Shown: positions 7,066 through 20,464, numbered from the stretch's first letter. The stretch is DNA of 64,000 nt from Actinomadura meyerae (GCF_900188445.1 NZ_FZOR01000001.1:372001-436000), one strand, 5' to 3'. Notes: a model not told the origin generated them from the letters alone. Made by a program: numbers and translations.

Positions 7066-8478
7066 GTGGTGGCGGTGCGGGGCGGGCGCGGGCTTGTCCC
7101 GCTGCTGGCGTTCCTCGGGGTGATGGGCTACTCGCTGTCGATGGCCGTCGTGACGCCCGCGCTCCCGCAGATCCAGGAGGGGCTGGACACCAGCCCGGCC
7201 GGCGCCGCGTGGGCGCTCACCGCGATGACGCTGTCCGCCGCGGTCGCCACCCCGGTGGTGGGGCGGCTCGGCGACCTGTACGGGCCCCGGCGCGTCCTGC
7301 TCGCCGTGCTCACCGTCGCCACCCTCGGCATGGTCGTCGCGGCGCTCGCGCCCTCGGTGCCGGTGATGCTGGCCGGGCGGGTGCTCGGCGGCATCGGCGG
7401 CGGCGTGTACCCGCTGGCGTACACGATCATCCGGGACGTCGTCCCGGCGGCGCGGACGGCGTCCGCGGTCGGGCTCATGTCGTCCATGCTCGGGCTCGGC
7501 GGCGCCGTCTCCTGGTGCCTGGCGGGGCCGGTCATCGACTTCCTCGGCTGGCGGTGGCTGCTGTGGGTGCCGGTCATCGGCCTGGTCCCCGGCATCGCCC
7601 TGGCCTGGTGGATCGTGCCGCGCCCCGAGCCCAGGGAGGCGGCCCGGGTCGACTGGTGGGGCGCCGTCCTGTTCGCCGGGTGGCTGGTGGCGGCGCTCAC
7701 CGCGCTCACCCAGGCCATGGACTGGGGCTGGGCGTCGCCGGGCGTCCTCGGCCTGCTCGGGCTGTCGGCGGTGACCGCGGCCGGCTGGCTGCGGGTCGAG
7801 AGCCGCGTCGCCGACCCCCTGGTCGACCTGCGGCTGATGCGCGTGCGCGGTGTCTGGACGGCGAACGCCGCGTCGCTGCTGTCCGGCTACGCGCTCATGG
7901 CGGGCGGCCTGCTGTTCCCGCTGCTCGTCCAGCTCCCGGAGGGCACCGGGTACGGGTTCGGCGGGACCGCCACCGCGGCGGCCCTCCTGCAGTTGCCCGC
8001 CAGCGTCGGCATGACCGCCGCCGGGATGGCGGCGGGCGTCCTCGACCGGCGGATCGGCTCGCGCATGGTGCTGCTCGGCGGCGCGCTGATGACCGGCGCC
8101 GGCTACGCGTTCGTGGCCCTCCAGCACGCCGCCATGTGGCAGCTGTACGTCGGCGGCCTGGCCCGCGGCATCGGCCTCGGCTTCGCCTACGCCGCCGTCG
8201 CGAACCTCGTCGTCGCCGCCGTCCCCGCGGGGGAGACGGGCGTCGCGACCGGCATCAACACCCTCATCCGCACGGTCGGCGCGTCCCTCGGGACGCAGAT
8301 CAGCGCGGTCGTCATCGTGGTGGTGCCGGGCGAGAGCGGCTACACGGCCGGGTTCGCGCTGAGCGCCGCCGCCATGGCCGCCGTGCTGCCGGCGGCCCTG
8401 CTGGTGCCGCGCCGCGGGCGCGGAAAGGGGCCCGGCGTGGCGCCGGGCCCCGTCACGGTGGAGCGGGTGGTGCGGTGA
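7066..8478 (+). CDS. MFS transporter, EmrB/QacA (14-helix) drug exporter type
   Basis: About 470 residues, with many hydrophobic helices and the MFS motif A in the 2-3 loop (GRLGDLYGPRRVL). The AGRVLGGIGGGVYPLAYT and GLGGAVSWCLAGPVIDFLGWRWLLW segments are typical of 14-TM proton-driven multidrug exporters. AGGAGG at 7058-7063 favours GTG at 7069 or 7075 over the first GTG at 7066. It is convergent with bldD, and its 3' end contains the hairpin that probably terminates bldD. The substrate is unknown. Confidence 0.88.
   Translation: MVAVRGGRGLVPLLAFLGVMGYSLSMAVVTPALPQIQEGLDTSPAGAAWALTAMTLSAAVATPVVGRLGDLYGPRRVLLAVLTVATLGMVVAALAPSVPVMLAGRVLGGIGGGVYPLAYTIIRDVVPAARTASAVGLMSSMLGLGGAVSWCLAGPVIDFLGWRWLLWVPVIGLVPGIALAWWIVPRPEPREAARVDWWGAVLFAGWLVAALTALTQAMDWGWASPGVLGLLGLSAVTAAGWLRVESRVADPLVDLRLMRVRGVWTANAASLLSGYALMAGGLLFPLLVQLPEGTGYGFGGTATAAALLQLPASVGMTAAGMAAGVLDRRIGSRMVLLGGALMTGAGYAFVALQHAAMWQLYVGGLARGIGLGFAYAAVANLVVAAVPAGETGVATGINTLIRTVGASLGTQISAVVIVVVPGESGYTAGFALSAAAMAAVLPAALLVPRRGRGKGPGVAPGPVTVERVVR
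8427..8451 (-). terminator. Probable bldD terminator inside the MFS gene end
   Basis: An 11-bp perfect stem (8427-8437 with 8441-8451) and 3-nt loop. On the minus strand it lies 37 nt after the bldD stop and is followed by TTTCC. It sits within the last codons of the convergent transporter gene. Confidence 0.65.
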
Positions 8479-8487
8479 AGCGGTGGA

Positions 8488-8982
8488 TCAGAACGACTCG
8501 ACGGCGCGGCGCGCCTCCGGGTCGAGGACGCCCCAGCCGATCAGCTCTTCGGTCAGCTCGGTCGGGGACTTGTCGTAGATGACCGCGAGTGAACGCAGGT
8601 CTTCCTGGCGGATGGACAGGACCTTTCCGTTGTAGTCGCCCCGCTGGCTCTGGATCGTCGCGGCGTAGCGGGCGAGAGGACCGGCCTTGTCTTTCGGAAG
8701 CTGCTGCAACCGCTCTAGATCGATCACGAGCTTGGGTGTAGGCCCGAGCGGGCTCGGCGCGGCTCCGCCGGGCAGCAACTCGGATACCGGCACGCCGTAG
8801 AAATCGGCGAGCTCGGCCAGCTTCTGAACGGTGACGGCGCGGTCGCCCCGCTCGTACGACCCCACGACGACGGCCTTCCAGCGGCCGCGTGACTTCTCCT
8901 CCACACCGTGCAGGGACAGGCCCTGCTGGGTGCGGATGGCGCGCAGGCGCGCGCCGAGAGCCTTAGCGTATTCAGACGGCAT
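8488..8982 (-). CDS. bldD: BldD, c-di-GMP-dependent developmental regulator
   Basis: A 164-residue protein nearly identical in layout to Streptomyces BldD. It has an XRE-type HTH (residues about 5-70, with GLSLHGVEEKS and VVVGSYERGDRAVTVQKLAELADFYGVPV) and a C-terminal domain that binds a tetrameric c-di-GMP cage. The signature R114-G115-D116-x8-R125-Q126 is present, but 127-128 is E-D instead of D-D. In streptomycetes BldD represses sporulation genes during growth. The start is the ATG at 8980-8982 (MPSEYAK). It is divergent from pyrR, as in Streptomyces. Confidence 0.95.
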   Translation of the reverse strand: MPSEYAKALGARLRAIRTQQGLSLHGVEEKSRGRWKAVVVGSYERGDRAVTVQKLAELADFYGVPVSELLPGGAAPSPLGPTPKLVIDLERLQQLPKDKAGPLARYAATIQSQRGDYNGKVLSIRQEDLRSLAVIYDKSPTELTEELIGWGVLDPEARRAVESF

Positions 8983-9336
8983 TCTGCGGCCCCCCAGGCT
9001 CACTTTCGTCGTCGGTAGTACCCCGGTCGTGTGTCACCGGGGGGAGACAGGTTCATGAAGCCAGGGGGCCTCAGGACTCTGTCTCCAGGGATGGTTACGG
9101 ACAGTGACGGTAAAACGGGTACGGCCCCAGGTCAAGCTGATTGGAAAAAAGCGGTCGAATCCGCAGGACTCGATCCGGGCCGTCCGGATCGCGCCCCCGC
9201 GGCCGGCGCGGGCCGCGCCCACCCCGCCCGCACGTCCCGCCGCCGCTCCGATGTGACGCCTCTCACCTGCGAAGACGTGGGACGGTCCGGGTGCGGAGCG
9301 GTCCGTCCCGGCTGCTACCGTGGGGCCGACACGACG
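8983..9336. other. Intergenic region between bldD and the pyr leader
   Basis: No gene is supported here. The segment must hold the bldD and pyr promoters. A BldD-box-like sequence is at 9094-9108. TACCGT at 9316-9321 is a possible pyr -10 element, but no convincing -35 was found. Confidence 0.5.
9094..9108. promoter_or_regulatory. Candidate BldD operator upstream of bldD
   Basis: GTTACGGACAGTGAC contains TTAC-N5-GTGA, matching the outer bases and spacing of the BldD consensus TnAC-nCWGn-GTnA; the central CWG is not conserved. It lies about 115 bp upstream of the bldD start codon, where autoregulation is expected from Streptomyces. Confidence 0.45.
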
Positions 9337-9372
9337 TCCTTTAAGGCCCGTCCCGTGAGGCGGGGAAGGAGG
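9337..9372 (+). promoter_or_regulatory. PyrR-binding RNA element covering the pyrR Shine-Dalgarno
   Basis: GTCCCGTGAGGC at 9350-9361 fits the PyrR binding-loop consensus (RUCCNGNGAGGY) exactly. The upper stem pairs 9347-9350 with 9361-9364. A purine-rich bulge at 9342-9346 and a lower stem pairing TCCTT (9337-9341) with AAGGA (9366-9370) complete the fold. The lower stem buries the AAGGAGG Shine-Dalgarno (9366-9372), so UMP-bound PyrR would block translation, as described in Mycobacterium smegmatis. No transcription attenuator is apparent. Confidence 0.8.
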
Positions 9373-9380
9373 TTCCTGCG

Positions 9381-9989
9381 GTGAGTGCTGCCCCCGGGCA
9401 GGAGCATCGCGTGGCGGACGGTGACCCCCGGCCCAAGGCCGTTCTGGAGGGTCCCGACATCCGCCGCGCGCTGACCCGCATCGCGCACGAGATCCTGGAG
9501 CGGACCAAGGGCGGCCATGGCGTCCTGCTGCTCGGGATCCAGACCCGCGGCGTGACGCTGGCCGAGCGGCTGGCCGGAGCGCTGCGCGAGGTCGAGGGCC
9601 GCCCGGTGCCCTGGGGCTCGCTCGACGTGACCATGTACCGGGACGACCTGCGGATGCGGCCCGCCCGCGCCCTCGGCCGCACCGAGCTCCCGCCCGGCGG
9701 CATCGACGACCAGGTCGTGGTCCTGGTCGACGACGTGCTGTTCTCCGGCCGGACGGTGCGCGCCGCGCTGGACGCGCTGAACGACCTCGGCCGGCCCCGC
9801 GCGGTCCAGCTGGCCGTGCTGGTCGACCGCGGCCACCGGGAGCTGCCCATCCGCGCCGACTACGTCGGCAAGAACCTGCCCACCTCGATGCGGGAGACCG
9901 TGAAGGTCCTGCTGGACGAGAACGACGGGCGCGACGCGGTCCTGCTGGGCCCCGCGGCGCGGCCCGCCCCGACGGGGGGAGCCGAGTGA
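9381..9989 (+). CDS. pyrR: PyrR, pyr operon regulator / uracil phosphoribosyltransferase
   Basis: A 202-residue PRTase-fold protein with the PRPP-binding motif [17 protein letters not shown] near residues 110-126 and the PyrR-specific [14 protein letters not shown] and [11 protein letters not shown] segments. It binds pyr mRNA when UMP is high and also has uracil phosphoribosyltransferase activity. The GTG start at 9381 is 8 nt after AAGGAGG, which lies in its own predicted binding element. It is the first gene of the pyr operon and overlaps pyrB by four bases. Confidence 0.93.
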   Translation: MSAAPGQEHRVADGDPRPKAVLEGPDIRRALTRIAHEILERTKGGHGVLLLGIQTRGVTLAERLAGALREVEGRPVPWGSLDVTMYRDDLRMRPARALGRTELPPGGIDDQVVVLVDDVLFSGRTVRAALDALNDLGRPRAVQLAVLVDRGHRELPIRADYVGKNLPTSMRETVKVLLDENDGRDAVLLGPAARPAPTGGAE

Positions 9990-10927
9990 ACCGCCATCTG
10001 ATCTCCGCGGCCGACCTGACCCGCGACGACGCGCTGCTCGTCCTGGACACCGCCGAGGAGCTGGCCCGGATCGCCGGCCGGTCCATCAAGAAGCTGCCGA
10101 CGCTGCGCGGCCGGACCGTCGTCAACCTGTTCTTCGAGGACTCCACCCGCACCCGGATCTCGTTCGAGGCGGCGGCCAAGCGGCTGTCCGCCGATGTGAT
10201 CAACTTCTCGGCGAAGGGGTCGAGCGTGTCCAAGGGCGAGAGCCTGAAGGACACGGCCCTCACGCTGGAGGCGATGGGCGCCGACGGCGTCGTCATCCGG
10301 CACGGCGCGTCGGGCGCCCCCCACCGCCTGGCGGGCTGGGTGCAGGGCAGTGTCGTCAACGCCGGCGACGGCACGCACGAGCACCCCACCCAGGCGCTCC
10401 TGGACGCGTTCACGATGCGCAAGCGCCTCGGTGAGCTGGACGGCCGCCGCGTCACCATCGTGGGCGACGTCCTGCACAGCCGTGTGGCGCGCTCCAACGT
10501 CCTGCTGCTCGACACCCTCGGCGCGGACGTCACCGTGGTCGCGCCCCCGACGCTGCTGCCCGTCGCCATCGACACCTGGCCGTGCTCGGTGTCGTACGAC
10601 CTCGACGCCGTCATCCCCAAGAGCGACGTCATCATGATGCTCCGCGTCCAGCAGGAGCGCATGAACGCCGCCTACTTCCCGACGGTGCGCGAGTACAGCC
10701 GCCGCTACGGGCTGGACGGCGACCGCATGGCGCAGCTCCCCGAGCACGCCATCGTCATGCACCCCGGCCCGATGAACCGCGGCGTCGAGATCGCCGCCGA
10801 GGTCGCCGACTCGGTCCGGTCCACCATCGTCGAGCAGGTCGCCAACGGCGTCAGCGCCCGCATGGCCGTCCTCTATCTGCTGCTCGGGGGCTCCGAGCCC
10901 GCCATCGGCCAGGAGGTCGCGAAGTGA
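9986..10927 (+). CDS. pyrB: Aspartate carbamoyltransferase catalytic subunit
   Basis: A 313-residue ATCase, the second step of UMP synthesis. Carbamoyl-phosphate site motifs are seen: [13 protein letters not shown] near residue 47, [10 protein letters not shown] near residue 133, and the C-terminal [11 protein letters not shown]. No pyrI regulatory subunit is present, as usual in actinobacteria. The GTG start overlaps the pyrR stop (GTGA), and its own stop overlaps the pyrC start, showing translational coupling. Confidence 0.96.
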   Translation: MNRHLISAADLTRDDALLVLDTAEELARIAGRSIKKLPTLRGRTVVNLFFEDSTRTRISFEAAAKRLSADVINFSAKGSSVSKGESLKDTALTLEAMGADGVVIRHGASGAPHRLAGWVQGSVVNAGDGTHEHPTQALLDAFTMRKRLGELDGRRVTIVGDVLHSRVARSNVLLLDTLGADVTVVAPPTLLPVAIDTWPCSVSYDLDAVIPKSDVIMMLRVQQERMNAAYFPTVREYSRRYGLDGDRMAQLPEHAIVMHPGPMNRGVEIAAEVADSVRSTIVEQVANGVSARMAVLYLLLGGSEPAIGQEVAK

Positions 10928-12210
10928 CGACGTACATCATCAGGGGCGCCCGGGTCCTCGGCGGCGAGGCCGCCGACATCCTGGTCCGCGAGGGCGCCGT
11001 CGCGGCGGTCGGCCGCGGCCTGGACGAGGCGGGCGCGCAGGTCGTCGACGCGGACGGGCTCGTGGCCCTGCCCGGCCTGGTCGACCTGCACACCCACCTG
11101 CGCGAGCCCGGCCGCGAGGACGCCGAGACCGTCGAGTCCGGAACGAAGGCCGCCGCGATGGGCGGGTACACCGCCGTCCACGCCATGGCGAACACCGACC
11201 CCGTCGCCGACACCGCGGGCGTCGTCGAGCAGGTGTGGCGCCTCGGCCGCGAGGCCGGGTACTGCGACGTCCAGCCGGTCGGCGCCGTCACCCGCGGCAT
11301 CGCCGGCGAGCAGCTCGCCGAGCTCGGCGCGATGGCCGACTCCGCCGCCCGCGTGCGGGTCTTCTCCGACGACGGGCACTGCGTGTCGGACGCGGTCATC
11401 ATGCGCCGCGCGCTGGAGTACGTGAAGGCGTTCGACGGCGTCGTCGCCCAGCACGCGCAGGAGCCGCGCCTCACCGAGGGCGCGCAGATGAACGAGGGCG
11501 AGATGTCGGCCGCGCTCGGGCTGCGCGGCTGGCCCGCGGTCGCCGAGGAGGCGATCATCGCCCGGGACGTGCTGCTCGCCCAGCACGTCGGGTCGCGGCT
11601 GCACGTCTGCCACGTGTCCACGGCCGGCTCGGTGGAGATCCTCCGCTGGGCGAAGAGCAAGGGCTGCCCGGTGACCGCCGAGGTCACCCCGCACCACCTG
11701 CTGCTGAACGACGCGAAGGCCGGGACCTACGACCCGATCTTCAAGGTCAACCCGCCGCTGCGCACCGCCGACGACGTCACCGCGCTGCGGCACGCCCTCG
11801 CCGACGGGACGATCGACTGCGTCGCCACCGACCACGCCCCGCACCCGGTCGAGGCCAAGGAGACCGAGTGGGCGGTGGCTGCGATGGGGATGATCGGGCT
11901 GGAGACCGCGCTGCCCGTCGTCCAGGAGGCGATGGTCGAGACCGGCCTGCTCGACTGGGCCGGGGTCGCCGACCGCATGTCCTTCCGTCCCGCCCGCATC
12001 GGCCGCCTTTCCGGACAGGGTCGTCCGCTGGAGGCAGGTTCGCCCGCCAACATCACGCTGTACGACCCGTCGCCCCGCCGCGCCGTGGACCCGTCGGCGA
12101 TGACCTCCAAGAGCCGCAACACCCCGTTCGCGGGGCTGGAGCTGCCCGGCCGGGTCGTCGCGACGTTCCTGCGCGGTGAGCCGACCGTCCTCGAAGGGAA
12201 GCTCCAATGA
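10924..12210 (+). CDS. pyrC: Dihydroorotase
   Basis: A 428-residue class I dihydroorotase. Zinc ligands appear in [15 protein letters not shown] (near residue 57) and later histidines in [18 protein letters not shown] and the aspartate of ATDHAPHP. The GTG at 10924 overlaps the pyrB stop. The 3' end overlaps carA by four bases. In Streptomyces a small membrane-protein gene separates pyrC and carA; it is absent here. Confidence 0.95.
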   Translation: MTTYIIRGARVLGGEAADILVREGAVAAVGRGLDEAGAQVVDADGLVALPGLVDLHTHLREPGREDAETVESGTKAAAMGGYTAVHAMANTDPVADTAGVVEQVWRLGREAGYCDVQPVGAVTRGIAGEQLAELGAMADSAARVRVFSDDGHCVSDAVIMRRALEYVKAFDGVVAQHAQEPRLTEGAQMNEGEMSAALGLRGWPAVAEEAIIARDVLLAQHVGSRLHVCHVSTAGSVEILRWAKSKGCPVTAEVTPHHLLLNDAKAGTYDPIFKVNPPLRTADDVTALRHALADGTIDCVATDHAPHPVEAKETEWAVAAMGMIGLETALPVVQEAMVETGLLDWAGVADRMSFRPARIGRLSGQGRPLEAGSPANITLYDPSPRRAVDPSAMTSKSRNTPFAGLELPGRVVATFLRGEPTVLEGKLQ

Positions 12211-13324
12211 ACCCTGCTCTGCTCGTTCTGGAAGACGGCAGGGTGTTCCACGGGGTCGCGTACGGGGCCGAAGGGGAGACCTTCGGCGAGATGGTCTTCA
12301 ACACCGGCATGACCGGCTACCAGGAGACGCTCACCGACCCGTCCTACGCGCGCCAGATCGTGGCCATGACCTCGCCCCACATCGGCAACACCGGCATCAA
12401 CGGCGAGGACCCGGAGTCCCGCCGCATCCAGGTGGCCGGCTACGTGGTGCGCGAGCCCGCCCGCGTGGCGTCCAACTGGCGGGCCACCGGCTCCCTCGGC
12501 TCCGCCCTGCGCGAGCAGGGCGTGGTGGGGATCGCCATTCCCGGCACGCGCGCGCTGACGCGGCACCTGCGCGACAAGGGCGCGATGCGCGCCGGCATCT
12601 TCAGCTCACCGGACGCCCTGGCGGCCGGTGAGGAGGCACTCGTCCGGCGCGTGCTGGAAAGCCCCGCGATGGAGGGCGCCGACCTCGCGCGGGACGTCTC
12701 CACCGCCGAGCCCTACGTCGTCGCGGCGAAGGGCGAGAAGCGCTACACCGTCGCGGCCGTCGACCTCGGCATCAAGTCGATGACGCCGTACCGGATGTCG
12801 GAGCGGGGCTGCGAGGTGCACGTCCTGCCCGCGAGCAGCACCGCCGAGGACATCCTCGCCCTGGATCCCGACGGCGTGTTCTTCTCCAACGGCCCCGGCG
12901 ACCCCGCCGCCGCCGACTACGCCGTGGACGCGCTGAAGGGCGTCCTGGACGCCGGCAAGCCGTTCTTCGGCATCTGCTTCGGCAACCAGATCTTCGGCCG
13001 CGCGCTCGGCCTCGGTACCTACAAGCTGCGGTTCGGCCACCGGGGCATCAACCAGCCCGTCCAGGACCGGGCGACCGGCAAGGTCGACGTGTCGGCGCAC
13101 AACCACGGATTCGCCGTCGACGCGCCCGCCGACGGGCCGTTCGACACGCCCTACGGCCCCGGCGAGGTCAGCCACGTCAACCTGAACGACGGGTGCGTCG
13201 AGGGGCTGCGGCTCCTGGAGCGCCCCGCCTTCAGCGTCCAGTACCACCCGGAGGCCGCGGCCGGCCCGCACGACGCGTCCGGGCTCTTCGACCGTTTCTG
13301 CGAGCTGATGGAGGCGTCGAAGTA

Positions 13325-13325
<1 letters not shown>
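12207..13325 (+). CDS. carA: Carbamoyl-phosphate synthase small (glutaminase) subunit
   Basis: A 372-residue CarA. The N-terminal domain has [19 protein letters not shown]. The class I amidotransferase domain has the nucleophile in [15 protein letters not shown] (near residue 255) and the His-Glu pair in [14 protein letters not shown]. It releases ammonia from glutamine for CarB. The start overlaps the pyrC stop and its TAA overlaps the carB ATG (TAATG). Confidence 0.96.
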
Positions 13326-16732
<3,407 letters not shown>

Positions 16733-16736
16733 CGGC

Positions 16737-16785
16737 GCGCCGGGCGGGCCCAGCGGAGCGTGCCGCCGCTGGGCCCGCCCGGCGC
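16737..16785 (+). terminator. 20-bp perfect hairpin between carB and pyrK
   Basis: Arms at 16737-16756 and 16766-16785 are exact complements with a 9-nt loop. The stem starts five bases after the carB stop and ends just before the pyrK ribosome-binding site. No T-tract follows, so it may only reduce read-through or protect the carAB mRNA rather than terminate fully. Confidence 0.65.
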
Positions 16786-16806
16786 ACGACGAGGAGAGGG
16801 AGACGG

Positions 16807-17694
16807 GTGTCCGACACGCCGGTGCAGACGTCGGCGACGGTGCTGACGGTCCGCCAGGTGCAGGACTACCACGCGATGACGCTGGTGGCCCCGGCCATCG
16901 CCGAGCGGTTCCGGCCCGGCCAGTTCGTGGCGCTCGCCGTCGGCGGCGAGCACACGTCCCGCCTGGTCCGCCGCTGCTTCGGCGTCCACGAGGTCAAGTC
17001 CGACTACGGCGGCACCGTCGAGCTGGTGTTCGCCGACACCGAGCCCGGCACCGGCTGGCTCGCCGGCCGCCGCTCCCGCGACCAGATCGACCTCGTCGGC
17101 CCGCTCGGCCGCCCGTTCCGGCTGCCCCGCGACCCGGTGAACTGCCTCCTTGTCGGCGGCGGGCCGGGCGGCGCGGCCGTGTTCGCACTCGCCGACACCC
17201 TGCTGCGGCGCGGCTGCCAGGTGCACTTCGTGCTCGGCGGGCCGTCCGCCCGGCAGGTGTTCGGCTCCCGGATGGCGCAGCGGATCGGCGACAGCGCCAC
17301 CGTCGCCACCGAGGACGGCTCGATGGGGGAGAAGGGCACCGTCCGCGACGTCCTGCCCCGCGTCATCGAGGAGACCGGCGCGGACGTCGTCTACGGCTGC
17401 GGCCCGACGGGCCTGCTCCGGTCGGTGACCCAGGTCGCCGGAGACTTCGGGCTGCCCTCGCAGGTGTCGGTCGAGGAGTTCCTGCAGCAGACGGGGGCGT
17501 GCGGCATCGGGGTGTGCATGACGTGCATGCTCCCGGTCCACGGCGACGACGGCGTGACCCGCATGGTCCGCGCGTGCGCCGACGGGCCCGTCCTGCGCGG
17601 CGACCGCGTCCGGTGGGGCGACCTCGGCACCATCCCGTTCGACGCGCTCGGCGCGCCGCGCGTCCTGAACGTCACCGAGGGGGGTTCCCAGTGA
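16807..17694 (+). CDS. pyrK: Dihydroorotate dehydrogenase B, electron-transfer subunit
   Basis: A 295-residue FAD/[2Fe-2S] protein that passes electrons from dihydroorotate oxidation to NAD in the PyrD-PyrK complex. The ferredoxin-reductase-like N-terminus has [24 protein letters not shown] is the nucleotide-binding loop. The C-terminal cluster cysteines are in [17 protein letters not shown] and VRACADGP (from about residue 232). GAGGAGAGGG lies upstream of the GTG start. The stop overlaps pyrD. Confidence 0.92.
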   Translation: MSDTPVQTSATVLTVRQVQDYHAMTLVAPAIAERFRPGQFVALAVGGEHTSRLVRRCFGVHEVKSDYGGTVELVFADTEPGTGWLAGRRSRDQIDLVGPLGRPFRLPRDPVNCLLVGGGPGGAAVFALADTLLRRGCQVHFVLGGPSARQVFGSRMAQRIGDSATVATEDGSMGEKGTVRDVLPRVIEETGADVVYGCGPTGLLRSVTQVAGDFGLPSQVSVEEFLQQTGACGIGVCMTCMLPVHGDDGVTRMVRACADGPVLRGDRVRWGDLGTIPFDALGAPRVLNVTEGGSQ

Positions 17695-18671
17695 GCGACC
17701 GGGTCAGGACGGCACTCGGGCCGCTGGAGCTGCCCAATCCCGTCATGACGGCCGCCGGGTGCGGCGGGACCGGGCGGGAGCTCGCCCAGTTCTTCGACAT
17801 CTCCCGCCTGGGCGCGTTCGTCACCACGTCCGTCATGCCGCAAGCGCGCGCGGGACGCCCCACACCGCGCGTGACCGAGACGCCGAGCGGCCTCCTCACC
17901 GCCATGGGCCTCCCCGGCCCCGGCGTGGAGACGTTCCTGGAGCGCGACCTGCCGTGGCTCATCGAGCAGGACGCCCGCACGATCGTCTCCGTCGCCGGCA
18001 ACAGCGTCGAGGAGTACGGCGACATGGCCCGGCGCCTGCGCGGGGTCCCCGGCGTCGCCGCGATCGAGGTCAACGTCGCCTGCCCCAACGCCGAGGACCG
18101 CGGGCGCGTGTTCGGCTGGCACCCGGCCGCCGCCGCGTCCGTCGTCCGGGCCGTGCGCGACCACGCACGGCCCGGCGTCCCGGTCTTCGCCAAGCTCGCC
18201 CCGGACGTCACCGACATCGTCACGATCGCGCTCGCCTGCGTGGACGCGGGCGCCGAGGGCCTCACCCTGATCAACACCATGGACGCCATGGCGGTCGACA
18301 CAGAGACGCTCCGGCCCGCCCTCACCGGCGTGTCGGGCGGCCTGTCGGGGCCCGCGGTGCGGCCCATCGCGGTCCGCTGCGTCTACCAGGTCCACGCCGC
18401 GCTGCCCAGCACCCCCATCATCGGGGTCGGGGGCATCGCCACCGGCCTGGACGCGCTGGAGTTCATCCTCGCCGGCGCCTCCGCCGTCGCCGTCGGCACC
18501 GCCGTGTTCCACGACCCCCTGGCCGCGCCGCGCGTCCTGCGCGAGCTGGAGGAGGCGCTCGCCGCCCGCCGCATCGGCCGCCTCGCCGACGCCGTCGGCC
18601 TCGCGCACAAGCCCGCCGGGTACGTTCCGCCCCAGGTGCGCCCGCAAGAGCCCGAGAAGGAGAAACTGTGA
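17691..18671 (+). CDS. pyrD: Dihydroorotate dehydrogenase, class 1B catalytic subunit
   Basis: A 326-residue FMN TIM-barrel enzyme. Class 1B is indicated by the adjacent pyrK and by the catalytic cysteine in [14 protein letters not shown] near residue 130. Further family motifs are [13 protein letters not shown] [13 protein letters not shown] at the N-terminus, [13 protein letters not shown] and [19 protein letters not shown]. It starts with GTG overlapping the pyrK stop and ends overlapping pyrF. Confidence 0.94.
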   Translation: MSDRVRTALGPLELPNPVMTAAGCGGTGRELAQFFDISRLGAFVTTSVMPQARAGRPTPRVTETPSGLLTAMGLPGPGVETFLERDLPWLIEQDARTIVSVAGNSVEEYGDMARRLRGVPGVAAIEVNVACPNAEDRGRVFGWHPAAAASVVRAVRDHARPGVPVFAKLAPDVTDIVTIALACVDAGAEGLTLINTMDAMAVDTETLRPALTGVSGGLSGPAVRPIAVRCVYQVHAALPSTPIIGVGGIATGLDALEFILAGASAVAVGTAVFHDPLAAPRVLRELEEALAARRIGRLADAVGLAHKPAGYVPPQVRPQEPEKEKL

Positions 18672-19369
18672 CCGCCCCCATCGCCGTCGCGCTGGACGCG
18701 CCCGACCTGGAGACGGCCGCGCGCTGGGCCACCCTGGTCACGCCGCACGTCTCCACCGTCAAGGTGGGCCTGGAGCTCTACCTGCGGTACGGGCCGGACG
18801 TCATCGCCAGCGTCCGCGGCGCCAGCCGCGTGCAGGTGTTCCTCGACCTCAAGCTCCACGACATCCCCGCGACGGTCCGCGGCGCCGCCCGCGCCGTGGC
18901 GCGGCTCAAGCCGTCCTTCCTGACCGTGCACGCCGCCGGCGGGCCCGCGATGATCCGCGCGGCGGTGGAGGCCGCCCCGAGCACGTCGATCGCCGCGGTG
19001 ACGGTCCTGACGTCGCTGGGCGACGCCGACCTCGCCGCGATCGGCCTGTCCGGGCCCGCGCCGGACGCCGTCCGGCGGCTCGCCGTGCTCGCCGTCGAGG
19101 CGGGCGCGCAGGCGCTCGTCTGCTCCCCGCAGGAGGCCGCCGCGGTCCGCGCCGAGGTCGGCCCCGGCATCACGCTGATCACCCCGGGCGTCCGCCCGGC
19201 CGGCGCCGCCACCCAGGACCAGGCGCGCGTGGCGACCCCCGAGGAGGCCCTGGCGGCCGGCGCGGACCTGCTGGTCATCGGGCGTCCGATCACCGGGGCC
19301 CCCGACCCCGGCGCCGCCGCGGCGGCCGTCGCGGCCGCGCTGCGGCGCACCTCCGCCGACGTCGGCTGA
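18668..19369 (+). CDS. pyrF: Orotidine 5'-phosphate decarboxylase, class 1
   Basis: A 233-residue enzyme of the short class, with the catalytic [15 protein letters not shown] segment near residue 60 (D-x-K-x-x-D) and the phosphate-binding TPGVRPAG and [13 protein letters not shown] loops. It performs the last step to UMP. My recollection is that Streptomyces and Mycobacterium carry the longer class 2 form, so this class is a lineage clue. It is the last gene of the operon; the GTG start overlaps the pyrD stop. Confidence 0.94.
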   Translation: MTAPIAVALDAPDLETAARWATLVTPHVSTVKVGLELYLRYGPDVIASVRGASRVQVFLDLKLHDIPATVRGAARAVARLKPSFLTVHAAGGPAMIRAAVEAAPSTSIAAVTVLTSLGDADLAAIGLSGPAPDAVRRLAVLAVEAGAQALVCSPQEAAAVRAEVGPGITLITPGVRPAGAATQDQARVATPEEALAAGADLLVIGRPITGAPDPGAAAAAVAAALRRTSADVG

Positions 19370-20137
19370 CTCCGCCCGGCGGGGCCGCCGCGCCGATTGC
19401 GGTGATCGCGGACGCCCGCGGCGGAATCGCATTCCGCGAAAGTTTCGAGGCGTTCTCAGCCGGGTGGGATCGCACATTGTGGTTTTAGTCGCATGCGAAT
19501 GGCGGGGACGGAGTGTTCGCATTGCGAGTACGTGCCGAACGAGGAACTCGTTCACGCGGAGCGGCGATTCCCCGGCCGGGGGAGCCCCGGGCGGGTCGTC
19601 CGGTCGTTCCGCGTCCGTGTCGGTGCCCTGGCGGCGGGCGGGGAGCTGGGTGCGGTGCGCGGCCCTCCGAGCGGGAGACGATCTTGGCGGGGTCGGGTGT
19701 TGTCGAGGATGACAGTAACGGTGCCGCCGCGACGTGCGGAACGTCCCGGCGTGACGAGAGTCACTCGGTCGGGATCACTTGTGGGAGACCTCACAGGGGG
19801 TGGCGGAGGGCGGCCGCCGGGGCCGCGGGAGGCCCGGCGGAGCGCGGCCGGACGGCCGCCGGACGGCCGCGGCCCGCTGCGACATAAGGGTACCGAGTGC
19901 CGCATTTGGGGGCGGATTGGGGGGATTTTCACGATCATGCGAAAGTCCCAGCAAGGCGCGGGGATGGGCCGCCGACCCCTCCAGATTGGGTACACTCTGT
20001 ATTCAGGACACTCCGGGGAGTGATTTTCGTGAATTTGTGGTGGGCTAAACGGCACTTCACGTTGCCTTATGGGCGGTGAACTCGCTAGTTTCCCAACCCG
20101 TCCGACTCCGTCGAGTGGAAACCTGAGGTGACCCGGC
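19370..20137. other. 768-bp intergenic region upstream of the sIHF gene
   Basis: No convincing gene is seen; open frames here have biased, low-complexity composition. A palindrome GTGACGAGAGTCAC lies at 19751-19764. An AT-richer pocket at about 19980-20065 contains TACACT at 19991-19996, a plausible -10, without a clear -35. The region probably carries the promoters of the sIHF-gmk-rpoZ group. Confidence 0.5.
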
Positions 20138-20464
20138 GTGGCTCTTCCGCCCCTAACCCCCGAACAGCGCGCCGCAGCCCTGGAGAAGGCTGCCAAGGCT
20201 CGCAAGGAGCGGGCCGAGGTTAAGAACCGGCTCAAGCACGGGGGAACCTCGCTCGCCGAGGTTCTCAAAGAGGGTCAGTCCGACGACGTCATCGGAAAGA
20301 TGAAGGTGTCGGCCCTCCTGGAATCGCTGCCCGGTGTGGGCAAGGTCCGTGCGAAGCAGATCATGGAGCGCCTGGGCATCGCCGAGTCCCGCCGTGTGCG
20401 GGGCCTCGGCGCCAACCAGCGCGCCTCCCTGGAGCGTGAGTTCGGCGGAAGTGCGAACCGCTGA
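20138..20464 (+). CDS. Actinobacterial integration host factor (sIHF/mIHF)
   Basis: A 108-residue nucleoid protein. It has a long N-terminal basic helix ([24 protein letters not shown] split across two helices) and a helix-two-turn-helix DNA-binding segment [18 protein letters not shown] around residues 70-88, both typical of sIHF. It binds DNA non-specifically, bends it, and in Streptomyces affects development and antibiotic production. The GTG start gives [11 protein letters not shown], the usual family N-terminus. The place between pyrF and gmk is conserved. Confidence 0.94.
   Translation: MALPPLTPEQRAAALEKAAKARKERAEVKNRLKHGGTSLAEVLKEGQSDDVIGKMKVSALLESLPGVGKVRAKQIMERLGIAESRRVRGLGANQRASLEREFGGSANR

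Noticed and set aside
19493..20023. A 176-codon open frame upstream of the sIHF gene with a CxxC near its start
   Set aside because: Composition changes along its length, it lacks a ribosome-binding site and covers the promoter region. It looks like a chance frame.
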